Source: Vagococcus entomophilus
Lineage (GTDB): Bacteria; Bacillota; Bacilli; Lactobacillales; Vagococcaceae
NCBI RefSeq assembly: GCF_003987595.1
Contig: NZ_NGJZ01000003.1
Coordinates: 186,001 to 250,000 of the forward strand
Reading direction: 5' to 3'
DNA length: 64,000 nt
In this document: positions 44,713 to 53,736 of the stretch, in pieces
Numbering within the stretch: position 1 is the first letter of the stretch
Layout of the letters: every line of letters starts with the position of its first letter
Position numbers and translations under genes: made by a program
Notes under the pieces: model-generated
The model's database searches: none
What the model saw: only the letters and a program-made list of their open reading frames with translations
Told to the model about the DNA's origin: nothing

Positions 44713-46389
44713 TTATTCTACCGAGAATAGATAAGGATAGACTGGTTGATCCCCTTGATGAATTTCAACTTCTAATTCATCGTCTAGCTCGTTCATTTCA
44801 GTCGCTAATTTTTCTGCCTCTTTTAAATTGCCTTCTTCACCAATCAAGATGGTCAAAATCTCACTGTCATCGTTCAACATTTTTTTAATAGTTTCAGATG
44901 CTGTTTTTAGGCGATTGGGCGTTGAAACGACAATTTTTCCATCAATCATTCCGATAAATTCATCTTTTTTAATCTCAATAGAGTCAATAGTCGTATCTCG
45001 AACGGCTGTAGTAAGCTGACCACTCACTACCTCTTCCAACATAGCAGTCATGGCTACTTGATTTTCTTCCAGCGATTGTTGTGGATTAAATGACAACATG
45101 GCTGTCATGCCTTGGGAGATTGTTTTGGATGGGACCACAACTACTGCCACATCACTTACTTCGGCTGCTTGATCTGCAGCCATAAAGATATTTTTATTAT
45201 TTGGTAAAATAATAACATTATCCGCATGAACCTCTTCAATTGCTTTAACAATATCCTCTGTGCTTGGATTCATTGTTTGGCCACCACTAATAATATAGCT
45301 TGCACCTAAACTCTTAAATAACTCTTGTGTTCCTTTCCCAGCTGCAATCGCAATCACAGCATAAGGAACGCGTTCTTGTGTTTTTGTTTGACTAACATCT
45401 GCATCATGTTCCAAGATTGTTTCATGCTGTACACGCATGTTGTCCACTTTTATCTTAACTAAAGAGCCAAACTTCTGCCCATAATTCATGACTTCTCCTG
45501 GATGTTCTGTATGTACATGCACTTTGATGATTTCATCATCTGCTACTACTAACAAGGAATCTCCAAGCTCATTTAAATAATTCCTAAAGGTGTCGTAATC
45601 GAACTTACTATCTACTGTTGGACCTTCACCAATTTTCACCATGATTTCAGTACAATAGCCAAACTTGATATCTTTGGTAGACATTTGACCTTGGACACTG
45701 CGATGATGTTCTGCATTGACCATTTCATCCATTTGCGCTGCACTTGGTTGGTAGACAGGCGTCTCTGATACCTTACCAGATAACACCTCTAAAAAGCCTT
45801 CATAAATAAATAGCAAACCTTGTCCGCCACTATCTACAACCCCTACTTCTTTTAAAACTGGGAGTAAATCTGGTGTTTTGTCCAATGCTCGTTTAGCACC
45901 CTTTACGACCGCTTCCATGACTGCTACGCAATCCTGTGTCTCGCTCGCCTTTTTCTCACCAGCACGTGCACCTTCTCTTGCAACCGTTAAAATGGTTCCT
46001 TCAACTGGTTTCATCACTGCTTTGTATGCTGTTTCTACACCATGCGTAAAAGCTTGCGCAAGTTGTGCTGCGCTCAGTACTTTTTCATTTGCTAAATCTT
46101 TTGAAAAGCCACGGAATAACTGAGAAAGAATAACCCCAGAGTTGCCTCGTGCCCCCATTAATAATCCCTTCGACAAAATAGCTGTAAGCTCTCCAACACT
46201 ATCTGTTGTCGCACTACCTACAGCTTTTGCCCCACTCGTCATGGATAAATTCATGTTTGTTCCAGTATCTCCATCAGGTACTGGGAATACGTTTAAAGAA
46301 TTTACATATTCTGCATTTTGATTCAAACGGTTCGCACCAGCTTGGACCATCGCTTGGAACTGACTCCCCTTGATTGCTGTTACTTTCAA
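44713..46389 (-). CDS. fakA: fatty acid kinase catalytic subunit FakA (DAK2 domain, YloV)
   Basis: 558 residues. FakA phosphorylates fatty acids bound to a FakB protein, feeding exogenous fatty acids into lipid synthesis. The N-terminal DAK2 domain has the nucleotide-binding SLNVFPVPDGDTGTNMNLSM and GARGNSGVILSQLFRG; the middle region has VDSGGQGLLFIYEGFLEVL, and the C-terminal part resembles the DegV-like FakA end. Start is a TTG behind GGAGG at 9 bases. Upstream is asp23 (yloU). The nearby plsX and acyl carrier protein fit the same pathway. FakB is not in the window. Confidence 0.93.
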   Translation of the reverse strand: MKVTAIKGSQFQAMVQAGANRLNQNAEYVNSLNVFPVPDGDTGTNMNLSMTSGAKAVGSATTDSVGELTAILSKGLLMGARGNSGVILSQLFRGFSKDLANEKVLSAAQLAQAFTHGVETAYKAVMKPVEGTILTVAREGARAGEKKASETQDCVAVMEAVVKGAKRALDKTPDLLPVLKEVGVVDSGGQGLLFIYEGFLEVLSGKVSETPVYQPSAAQMDEMVNAEHHRSVQGQMSTKDIKFGYCTEIMVKIGEGPTVDSKFDYDTFRNYLNELGDSLLVVADDEIIKVHVHTEHPGEVMNYGQKFGSLVKIKVDNMRVQHETILEHDADVSQTKTQERVPYAVIAIAAGKGTQELFKSLGASYIISGGQTMNPSTEDIVKAIEEVHADNVIILPNNKNIFMAADQAAEVSDVAVVVVPSKTISQGMTAMLSFNPQQSLEENQVAMTAMLEEVVSGQLTTAVRDTTIDSIEIKKDEFIGMIDGKIVVSTPNRLKTASETIKKMLNDDSEILTILIGEEGNLKEAEKLATEMNELDDELEVEIHQGDQPVYPYLFSVE

Positions 46390-46453
46390 TTAAATAATCC
46401 TCCTTAAGAAATGATTGCACCTAATCCTTGCAACCTACACGCTACTTTTTGAT

Positions 46454-46816
46454 TTAATCTGGTAATACACGAACCCCTTGAACAAATACATTAACAGAAT
46501 TTGCAGTGACACCGAGCAAAGTCTCAAGATTATATTTGACTTTTTCTTGAACGTTGCGACACACTTCAGAAATTTTTGTCCCATAACTTACTACTGTATA
46601 CACATCAATTGCAACACCATTTTCTTCTTGGCGTACAACCACACCTTTGGCGTAATTTTCTTTACGTAATAATTCATTTAAATTATCTCTAATTTGGTTT
46701 TTGCTTGCCATGCCTACGATACCATAAATATCTGTTGTGGCACCTCCAACAACTGTCGCGATTACATCATTAGAAATTTCAATCGTACCGGCTTTTGTTT
46801 TGATTTTTACAGCCAT
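46454..46816 (-). CDS. Asp23/Gls24 family envelope stress protein (YloU)
   Basis: 120 residues from the ATG at 46816 (MAVKIKTKAGTIEISNDVIATVVGG). The family signature ATTDIYGIVGMASKNQIRDNLNELL and the final VNVFVQGVRVLPD are intact. YloU proteins form a pair with the adjacent DAK2-domain kinase gene across Firmicutes. AAAGGAGG precedes this ATG; an upstream in-frame ATG at 46855 would overlap that site. Exact role of YloU is not established. Confidence 0.92.
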   Translation of the reverse strand: MAVKIKTKAGTIEISNDVIATVVGGATTDIYGIVGMASKNQIRDNLNELLRKENYAKGVVVRQEENGVAIDVYTVVSYGTKISEVCRNVQEKVKYNLETLLGVTANSVNVFVQGVRVLPD

Positions 46817-47014
46817 TGATAATTCCTCCTTTTGGTCATAGTAACCCAATTTCATACATCATTTTATCATAGCACTACTTTAAATAAAAGAAAAATCCTA
46901 TTTTCTTTTCCTTTTATGAATGATTTTCTAGAACGAAAAAAATTTTTTTGTTATTTTGTCGCTTATTTTTTTTTAAAAAACAGAAAGATATCTATTGAAT
47001 TGAAAAAATTTTTC

Positions 47015-47043
47015 TTGCAAATTCTTCGTAGCTATGATAAATT
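47015..47043 (+). promoter_or_regulatory. promoter for rpmB
   Basis: TTGCAA and TAAATT are 17 bases apart, about 58 bases before the ATG. Confidence 0.5.
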
Positions 47044-47100
47044 ATTTTAAGTATGAGTCGGATATAAAACGCTCAATTTCAAAGCAAAGGAGGAAGAAAC

Positions 47101-47289
47101 ATGGCAAAAGAATGTTATATTACTGGTCGTAAATCAAAAAGCGGTAATTCACGCTCTCACGCAATGAACGCATCAAAACGTTCTTGGAAAGCTAATCTAC
47201 AAAAAGTTCGTATCTTAGTAGATGGTAAACCAAAGAAAGTGTGGGTTTCAACTCGTGCTTTGAAATCAGGTAAAATTGAGCGTGCGTAA
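47101..47289 (+). CDS. rpmB: 50S ribosomal protein L28
   Basis: 62 residues, the standard length. [50 protein letters not shown] is diagnostic. L28 binds the exit-side surface of the 50S subunit. Only one cysteine is present, so this is the zinc-free form. AAAGGAGG precedes the ATG by 8 bases. It is divergent from asp23-fakA and has its own terminator. Confidence 0.97.
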   Translation: MAKECYITGRKSKSGNSRSHAMNASKRSWKANLQKVRILVDGKPKKVWVSTRALKSGKIERA

Positions 47290-47302
47290 TGCTTAAATAA
47301 AT

Positions 47303-47340
47303 AAAAGACAGCTGCCTCTGCTGGAGGTAGCTGTCTTTTA
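47303..47340 (+). terminator. terminator after rpmB
   Basis: Arms AAAAGACAGCTGCCTC and GAGGTAGCTGTCTTTT with one mismatch around a small loop, followed by TTATTTT. It may also stop thiN transcripts on the minus strand. Confidence 0.88.
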
Positions 47341-47375
47341 TTTTGCTGAACTAAAAAATAAATTTATCAACTCAA

Positions 47376-48041
47376 TCAATCTTTGCTTTGAATCACCGCG
47401 ACACAGCCCGATGAAAAAGAAAACGTGGTACTATCTCCAACAAATTCGTTGCTCGAATAAGAAATTGGTCGTGTCACATCCGTTTGCTTCAGTGTATATT
47501 TTGCATCATACAAGGTTAAGCCATTTACGGGTGCAAAGCACACAAACGCAAGATATTTTTTATCGCCCTCTTTTTTAATTGTATAGGTTCCCGGTGAAAA
47601 ATAGCGAATGGTATTTTGACAATCAAGCAAAGAAATTTGCGCTAGTACTTTTTGAAATCGTGGTTCCAAAGCAAGCCACAAGTTGGATAAAAAATGATCC
47701 ATACGCCCGCCAGTCGCCCCAAGTAAAATCATTTCTGCTTGTGGATAAAACTCCATTGCAGCCAATACTCCCAGTTGCATATCTGTGTCATCCTTTTCTG
47801 GTATTGAATAGTGAATATTCTCCACACAAGACTCCACTCGCTTTAATTCAGTTTCTGATAAAGAGTCAAAATCTCCAATCGCGATTGCAGGAACGATTCC
47901 TTGTTCTATTAGATGAAGCGCTCCTCGGTCAACCCCTATAGTCACTGTCTCACTAGACTTAATCAGCTCCAATGCATTCTTTGGCCACAAATCAGTCGGT
48001 CCACCCGCAACTACAATCACTCGTCTTGCTTGCTCCTTCAT
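47376..48041 (-). CDS. thiN: thiamine pyrophosphokinase
   Basis: 221 residues. It transfers pyrophosphate from ATP to thiamine. The catalytic domain shows VGVDRGALHLIEQG, AIGDFDSLS, PEKDDTDMQLGVLAAM and GATGGRMDHFLSNLWL, and the C-terminal thiamine-binding strand-rich part ends with VGDSTTFSFSSGCVAVIQSKD. It overlaps the end of rpe by 4 bases, so they are coupled. Last gene of the prpC-prkC-rsgA-rpe-thiN run. Confidence 0.93.
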   Translation of the reverse strand: MKEQARRVIVVAGGPTDLWPKNALELIKSSETVTIGVDRGALHLIEQGIVPAIAIGDFDSLSETELKRVESCVENIHYSIPEKDDTDMQLGVLAAMEFYPQAEMILLGATGGRMDHFLSNLWLALEPRFQKVLAQISLLDCQNTIRYFSPGTYTIKKEGDKKYLAFVCFAPVNGLTLYDAKYTLKQTDVTRPISYSSNEFVGDSTTFSFSSGCVAVIQSKD

Positions 48042-48688
48042 CTTAATGCCTCATTTAGCGCTTGTATTTGCTTTGCTGGTACATCACTGTTATAGATATA
48101 AGAACCCGCAACAAACACATCCGCACCCGCATTTTTGCATAAACTAGCCGTTTCCGGAATAATCCCACCATCGACTTCAATCTCATATTGATATCCTTGT
48201 TCATCTCTTAAACGTTTACAATCACGAATCTTTTCTAACATTTCTGGCAAGAAACGTTGTCCACCGAATCCGGGATTAACCGTCATAATCAGAACCAAAT
48301 CAACCATTGAGAGCACCTGTTGGATGGATTGAATTGGCGTAGCTGGGTTGATGACGACCCCAGCTTTCACACCACATGCTTGAATCATCTGAATGACCCT
48401 GTGTAAGTGTTTTGTACTTTCTGCGTGAACTGTAATAATATCAGCTCCCGCTTGAGCAAAGTCTTCAACATAGTTTTCAGGTTTTTCAATCATCAAGTGA
48501 ACATCTAAAACCAATTTGGTTATCGGACGAATGGCTGCTACAACACTTGGTCCAAATGTGATATTTGGAACAAAATGTCCATCCATAACGTCAATGTGCA
48601 AATAGCTTACTCCAGCATCCTCCACAATTTGAATATCTCGAGCTAAATATGCAAAATCTGCACTTAAAATCGACGGAGCTAATTTCAT
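48038..48688 (-). CDS. rpe: ribulose-phosphate 3-epimerase
   Basis: 216 residues. It interconverts ribulose 5-phosphate and xylulose 5-phosphate in the pentose phosphate pathway. MKLAPSILSADFAYLARD, the metal-binding HIDVMDGHFVPNITFGP, LDVHLMIEKPENYVEDFA, MTVNPGFGGQRFLPEML and EVDGGIIPETA are all there. It lies 21 bases after rsgA and overlaps thiN by 4 bases. Confidence 0.96.
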   Translation of the reverse strand: MKLAPSILSADFAYLARDIQIVEDAGVSYLHIDVMDGHFVPNITFGPSVVAAIRPITKLVLDVHLMIEKPENYVEDFAQAGADIITVHAESTKHLHRVIQMIQACGVKAGVVINPATPIQSIQQVLSMVDLVLIMTVNPGFGGQRFLPEMLEKIRDCKRLRDEQGYQYEIEVDGGIIPETASLCKNAGADVFVAGSYIYNSDVPAKQIQALNEALR

Positions 48689-48709
48689 TTCTACCCATCC
48701 CTTTGTCGT

Positions 48710-49603
48710 TTATTTTTTTCTATAGATTGGTTTTCTCTGCTCAATTTCTTCTAAAAACAACAAATAGTTATCGTATCGGCTTTTAGTAATTTCTCCTTGT
48801 TCCACTTGGCGTTGCACTTCGCAGTGCGGTTCATGCCGATGAGAACACTCTCTAAATTTACACGCTGGTGCAGCTGCGACAAACTCTGGAAACTGCTTAG
48901 GCAGTTCGGTTGCTGTCATCTCTAAAAAATCAATTGAGCTAAACCCTGGAGTATCTGCTACTAACCCGTCATAGAGTGGTAACAATTCAACGTGGCGAGT
49001 CGTATGTTTCCCACGTCCTAAATGTTTGGAAATCATCGCTGTTTCAAGATTTAACTCAGGGGCAATCTTATTTAACAAAGTCGATTTTCCTGCACCAGAT
49101 TGTCCCATAAACACACTCAAACGATTAGGAAAATAACGGATGATTTCCGTAAGGTCTTGTTCTGCTGTCTGAAAATCTGGCACAATGACAGGATACCCTA
49201 TTTTTTCGTAACTTTTTTTAATTGTTACAATCTCTTGATAAGCAGTCTCGTCTAGCTTGTCTACTTTCGACACATAGATAATGGGTTGAATTTGCTCATA
49301 TTCTAAGGTGACTAAAAAGCGATCTAATAAATTTTTTGAAAATTTTGGTTCTATCGCACTCATCACGACAATTCCCTGATCCACATTTGCCACAGGTGGG
49401 CGGACCAGCTCATTCGTTCGAGGTAAAATTTCAAGTAAGTAACCATCCGTACTATTTTGACTTTCAAAAATCACTTGATCCCCCACCAAAGGGGTAATTT
49501 TTCGATTACGAAAGTTTCCTCTCGCTCTTGTTTGGTAGGTTTCTCCCTCAAAATAAACATAATAAAACCCACTTAAAGCTTTTCTAATCTGTCCAGTAGT
49601 CAC
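48710..49603 (-). CDS. rsgA: ribosome small subunit-dependent GTPase RsgA
   Basis: 297 residues. RsgA helps late 30S maturation. It has an N-terminal OB fold, the circularly permuted GTPase with YVSKVDKLDE (G4), GQSGAGKSTLLNKI (G1) and DTPGFSS (G3), and a C-terminal zinc site CKFRECSHRHEPHCEVQ. Start is a GTG behind GAGGTGAG. It follows the PASTA kinase gene by 150 bases. Confidence 0.95.
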   Translation of the reverse strand: MTTGQIRKALSGFYYVYFEGETYQTRARGNFRNRKITPLVGDQVIFESQNSTDGYLLEILPRTNELVRPPVANVDQGIVVMSAIEPKFSKNLLDRFLVTLEYEQIQPIIYVSKVDKLDETAYQEIVTIKKSYEKIGYPVIVPDFQTAEQDLTEIIRYFPNRLSVFMGQSGAGKSTLLNKIAPELNLETAMISKHLGRGKHTTRHVELLPLYDGLVADTPGFSSIDFLEMTATELPKQFPEFVAAAPACKFRECSHRHEPHCEVQRQVEQGEITKSRYDNYLLFLEEIEQRKPIYRKK

Positions 49604-49684
49604 GCACTCACCTCTCCTTTTTCTTTAACTGTACTTAATATAGACAAAATTTTCAAGTACAATATTTGTCAAAGACAAAAAGAG

Positions 49685-49716
49685 CGTGAAACAAAAATAA
49701 AAACTTTTATTTCACA
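49685..49716 (-). terminator. possible terminator after the PASTA kinase gene
   Basis: On the minus strand GTGAAATAAAA pairs with TTTTATTT-GTTTCAC with a bulge, and CTCTTTTT follows. Imperfect, so tentative. Confidence 0.45.
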
Positions 49717-49753
49717 CCCCGATATCTTTATTACTATTTTTTTGATTGATTTT

Positions 49754-51592
49754 TTAGTGAGGTCCGGTGGATGTCGTTGTTGTCTCAGAAGAGTTGGCTG
49801 TACTTGAGGTCGTTGTAGCAGAGGTCGTCGTTGTACTCGGACTTGTGGTACTCTCTGTTGTACTTTGACTCGTTTCAGTTGTAGAGGGTTTAGGTTCTGG
49901 CCCACTTGAGAAAACTACTGTAATCGAATCACCTTTTTTCACCTGGGTTCTTGCAACTGGATCTTGAGCAATCACACTTCCTTGAGCAATCGTATCCGAG
50001 TAAGTGTATTGGTCAATTAAGATCAACCCCTCTTGATCAAAGTAGTCTTGAACCTCTGCTTTTGTCATATACATCAAACTTCTAAGACTAACTGTTTTTG
50101 CTCCCTTGCTGACCGTAAGTTCCACGATTGTTTCATCAGCAGCAATACTTTTATTACTTGCGGGTGTTTGTTTGATCACATTTCCACTTTCAACTGTATC
50201 ACTGTACTTTTCAACTTTACGAATATTTGTCTTTTTAATACCACTTTCCGTCAACGTATTTACCGCTTCTTGGTAAGTTTGATCTTTTACATCTGGCATA
50301 TTGACTTTCTTTGCACCCGTACTAATATAAAGCGTGATTGTAGCCCCTTCTTTAACAGGAGTCCCTTTAGCAGGATCTGTTTGAACAACGTTATCTTTTT
50401 CAACTTTATCACTCGAAACTTTTTCCGTTTTGGTCGAGACTTTCAAACCTTTTTCTTCCAGCTTTTCTGTCGCTTCTTCTTGCGTTAAATTGACTACACT
50501 TGGTATCGTCACTGTCTTAGGCGCCGTCATTGCAAAAAAAGTACCTGTACCAACCAAAATTGCTAATACCGCCGCGACAATCAGCCAGATCTTTCGTTTA
50601 CTTTTCTTTTTTTTGTTGTTGTTTTCTTCTGGTTGCTCTTTAGCAGCTTCTGATACTTCTACTGCTGGCTCATCACCGCCTGTTGCAAGCTCTTCATCCG
50701 AAAGAGCGGGGATAACTTTTGTTTCATCTAACATAGAACTTGGCTCAAAAATCGGCTCCCCAGCTCTTTCTGGTGCTAAACAAGTACTAATGTCCGATAA
50801 CATCTCATCCGCAGAAACATATCGATCACTTGCTTCTTTAGCAGTCGCATGTAATACAACATTTTCTAGTGGTTGTGGAATAGTGGGTCTAAAATCCCTA
50901 ACAGAAGGCACTTCACTTTGAAAATGCTTTAAAGCAATCGAAACAGCCGACTCGCCTTCAAACGGAACTTTTCCGGTAATTAATTCGTACAAAATAATCC
51001 CCAATGCATAAATATCTGATTGTCTTGTTGCCATACTTCCACGTGCTTGTTCTGGGGATAAATAATGAACAGAACCTAGCAACGTATTGGTTTGTGTAAT
51101 GGACGTCTCAGAAAGGGCAATAGCAATACCGAAATCAGTAATTTTCACGGTATTGTCTTCATCAACCAAAATATTTTGTGGTTTTAAATCCCGATGAATA
51201 ATCCGATGGCTGTGCGCTAATGAAATTGCCGACAATACTTGTTCCATAATTGAAACGATTCTTTCATTAGAAAGTGGCGAGTGGGCGGCAATATATTTTT
51301 TTAAATCGGTTCCTTTGACGTATTCCATCACCAAATACTGCATACCCTCTTCTTCTCCAACATCATATACAGCTACAATATTAGGATGTACAAGCTCTGT
51401 CGCTGCAAGCGCCTCCCGTTGGAAACGTCTGATTGCTCCTTGATCGCTTTGAAAATCAAAGCGAAGAACTTTCACCGCCACATCGCGATCTAAAATTAAG
51501 TCGTGCGCTAAATAGACATTTGCCATACCACCGCTACCGATGTTTCCAAGTATTTTATAACGTCCACTAAGTTTTCTTCCAATTTCAACCAT
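49754..51592 (-). CDS. prkC: PASTA-domain Ser/Thr protein kinase (PrkC/IreK type)
   Basis: 612 residues from the ATG at 51592. A membrane kinase that senses cell-wall fragments or lipid II and controls envelope and cephalosporin tolerance responses in related bacteria. The kinase domain (about 1-270) shows GSGGMANVYLA, the catalytic IIHRDLKPQNILV and ITDFGIAIAL. A membrane helix (KIWLIVAAVLAILVGTGTFFAM) near 335 is followed by three PASTA repeats and a 45-residue Ser/Thr-rich tail. It overlaps the phosphatase gene by 8 bases; GGAGGG precedes the ATG. The PASTA number is on the low side for such kinases. Confidence 0.94.
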   Translation of the reverse strand: MVEIGRKLSGRYKILGNIGSGGMANVYLAHDLILDRDVAVKVLRFDFQSDQGAIRRFQREALAATELVHPNIVAVYDVGEEEGMQYLVMEYVKGTDLKKYIAAHSPLSNERIVSIMEQVLSAISLAHSHRIIHRDLKPQNILVDEDNTVKITDFGIAIALSETSITQTNTLLGSVHYLSPEQARGSMATRQSDIYALGIILYELITGKVPFEGESAVSIALKHFQSEVPSVRDFRPTIPQPLENVVLHATAKEASDRYVSADEMLSDISTCLAPERAGEPIFEPSSMLDETKVIPALSDEELATGGDEPAVEVSEAAKEQPEENNNKKKKSKRKIWLIVAAVLAILVGTGTFFAMTAPKTVTIPSVVNLTQEEATEKLEEKGLKVSTKTEKVSSDKVEKDNVVQTDPAKGTPVKEGATITLYISTGAKKVNMPDVKDQTYQEAVNTLTESGIKKTNIRKVEKYSDTVESGNVIKQTPASNKSIAADETIVELTVSKGAKTVSLRSLMYMTKAEVQDYFDQEGLILIDQYTYSDTIAQGSVIAQDPVARTQVKKGDSITVVFSSGPEPKPSTTETSQSTTESTTSPSTTTTSATTTSSTANSSETTTTSTGPH

Positions 51593-52340
51593 GGGTTCCC
51601 TCCTCCGCTTGCATTTCATTTTCCGCTAATAAGACCGTAATATTGTCCTTTCCACCAGCTTCATTTGCTTCATTGACTAACTGTTCCAAGCGTTCTTTTA
51701 TGTCTATTTTTTCTAGAATAATGGTTTTTATCCTTTGATCATCCAACATATTCGTTAGTCCATCTGTACACAGTAAGATTTGATCATGCACTAGTAGCTC
51801 AAGCTCCAAAACATCAATCTCGACAATGGTTGGCAAACCTAGTGAGCGGACTAATACATTTTTTCTAGGATGATGTACTGCCATATCTTGCGTTATTTCT
51901 CCAGTTTTGACAAGCTCATTGACTAGAGAATGATCCTCGGTTATTTGCTTCAACACAGAATTCCGAAGTAAATAGCACCGACTATCTCCAACATGAGCTA
52001 GAATCAGTGTTTCCTCTATAAATACTGCTGCAACAATAGTTGTTCCCATTCCTGCTAGTTTTTCCTCTTCTTCACCTCTGTGAAAAATTTTTTCATTCTC
52101 TGATTGAATTATTTTGAGTAACCATTGGACAATCTCTTCACGACTATCCAAAGTATTTTTTTCCCAAGCTTTCCCCAAGTCACTTACAGTCATGGCACTG
52201 GCAACATCTCCCGCCTGGTGCCCCCCCATTCCATCTGCTATAACAGCAAAAGGAATTTGGTGTTGGTTCGCAAATACACCTACAGCATCTTGATTATTTT
52301 TTCTTTTTTTTCCAACATCTGTAAGAAATTTAATCTGCAT
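51585..52340 (-). CDS. prpC: PP2C-type Ser/Thr phosphatase (PrpC/IreP type)
   Basis: 251 residues. It dephosphorylates targets of the adjacent PASTA kinase and the kinase itself. PPM motifs in order: DVGKKRKNNQDAVG, VIADGMGGHQAGDVAS, LAHVGDSRCYLLR, ILLCTDGLTNMLDD and KDNITVLLA; all metal-binding aspartates are present. Its end overlaps the kinase start by 8 bases, so expression of the pair is coupled. Lies 28 bases after rsmB. Confidence 0.95.
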   Translation of the reverse strand: MQIKFLTDVGKKRKNNQDAVGVFANQHQIPFAVIADGMGGHQAGDVASAMTVSDLGKAWEKNTLDSREEIVQWLLKIIQSENEKIFHRGEEEEKLAGMGTTIVAAVFIEETLILAHVGDSRCYLLRNSVLKQITEDHSLVNELVKTGEITQDMAVHHPRKNVLVRSLGLPTIVEIDVLELELLVHDQILLCTDGLTNMLDDQRIKTIILEKIDIKERLEQLVNEANEAGGKDNITVLLAENEMQAEEGTHG

Positions 52341-52368
52341 CTTTGCACCTCTTTACTTTGTTCTTAAT

Positions 52369-53736
52369 CTATTTTGCGTTGCGTTTTAAACAACAAATAA
52401 AGAATCCATCTGTATTATATTGCTGAGGAAAAATCTTAACTGTCTGATTTTCCACTGACAAAGGAACCGTTTCGCTCCCTAGAACTTCTATTTTTTCATA
52501 TTCTGGATGATTTTTCAAGAAAAGTTCGACAACTTCATCATTTTCTTCCATCGTAATGGTACAAGTACTATAGGTTAAAATCCCTGAAACTTTAAGCTTC
52601 GATGCAACACTTTCAAGAATTTCGCTTTGGATTTTTTGTAAAGCAGCCAAGTCTTTTTTCGCTTTGCTATATTTAATATCAGGTTTTCTTCTCAGCAAAC
52701 CTAATCCTGAACAAGGAGCATCTACCAAGATACGATCAAAAGTCTCATCTGCAAAAGTTTCGTTGACTTTACGCGCATCAAGTAATTGTGTCTCCACAAC
52801 GTCCTCCACATGTAACCGTTCCGCATTTTCTTTGATTAACGTTAATTTTTTTTCATGAATGTCTAAAGAAGTGACTTTTCCACCTTTTGAAGGATCTAGA
52901 TAAGTCGCAATATGTGTGGTTTTCCCTCCTGGTGCTGCACAGGCGTCTAGCACTTGATGCTGAGGTTCTAACTGCATTGCAGGGGCAACAAGCATTGAGC
53001 TTTCATCTTGAATGGTTAAATACCCAAACTCAAACAACTGACTTCCAGCCAAAAAGCCTTTTTCCCCAATGACTCCATAAGGCGAAACACTACTTCTGTT
53101 CACTTCTATTCCTTCTTCTAATAGTTCTGCTACTGCTGAGTCTAAGGATATATATTTAGGATTTACTCTAGCACTAACACGACTCGGTGTAAATAAAGAA
53201 AGTCCCAACTGTTTGACTTCTTCCATGGAAAGCTGCTCTAATAATGTTTCGACTAACCATCTTGGCATGCTAATTTCAAGAACCAAGCGTTCGAGTGGAT
53301 CAGCAACTGTCTCAGTTGAAGGAACACCTTTTCTTTGAATATTTCGAAGCACTCCGTTGACAAACTTACCGATTCCTTCATTTCCTCTCGCCTTAGCAAT
53401 TTCTACAGCGTCATTTAAAACAGCATGATCGGGCACTCGGTCCAGGAAAAGCAGTTGGTATACGGACAACTCTAATAACGTCTTCACCCAGGTATCTACT
53501 TTTTTAGCTTTTGCGATAAAAGGAGCTAAGCAAAAGTCTAAGTATAGTTTTCGACTAATTGTTCCATAGACAATCTCTGTAAGTAAGCCTTTGTCTTTAC
53601 CGCTGACACTCATTTTTTCCATTTCTCGGTGAACCAGCAAGTTTGAATACGCTTGATTGGTTTCAATTTGCACTAAAATCATGAGTGCTGAAAATCGAGG
53701 ATTTCTTTTCATTGATGCTTTAATTTTTTTTGCCAT
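52369..53736 (-). CDS. rsmB: 16S rRNA (cytosine(967)-C(5))-methyltransferase RsmB
   Basis: 455 residues. It methylates C967 of 16S rRNA. The N-terminal NusB-like domain (about 10-135) is followed by the SAM-dependent domain: LDACAAPGGKTTHIATYL, the catalytic-cysteine motifs DAPCSGLGLLRRKPDIKY and YSTCTITMEENDEVV. The start overlaps the fmt stop by one base. Confidence 0.95.
   Translation of the reverse strand: MAKKIKASMKRNPRFSALMILVQIETNQAYSNLLVHREMEKMSVSGKDKGLLTEIVYGTISRKLYLDFCLAPFIAKAKKVDTWVKTLLELSVYQLLFLDRVPDHAVLNDAVEIAKARGNEGIGKFVNGVLRNIQRKGVPSTETVADPLERLVLEISMPRWLVETLLEQLSMEEVKQLGLSLFTPSRVSARVNPKYISLDSAVAELLEEGIEVNRSSVSPYGVIGEKGFLAGSQLFEFGYLTIQDESSMLVAPAMQLEPQHQVLDACAAPGGKTTHIATYLDPSKGGKVTSLDIHEKKLTLIKENAERLHVEDVVETQLLDARKVNETFADETFDRILVDAPCSGLGLLRRKPDIKYSKAKKDLAALQKIQSEILESVASKLKVSGILTYSTCTITMEENDEVVELFLKNHPEYEKIEVLGSETVPLSVENQTVKIFPQQYNTDGFFICCLKRNAK

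Noticed and set aside
50033-50921. long plus-strand frames inside the PASTA kinase gene
   Set aside because: Antisense to a well-supported gene, without ribosome binding sites or known domains.
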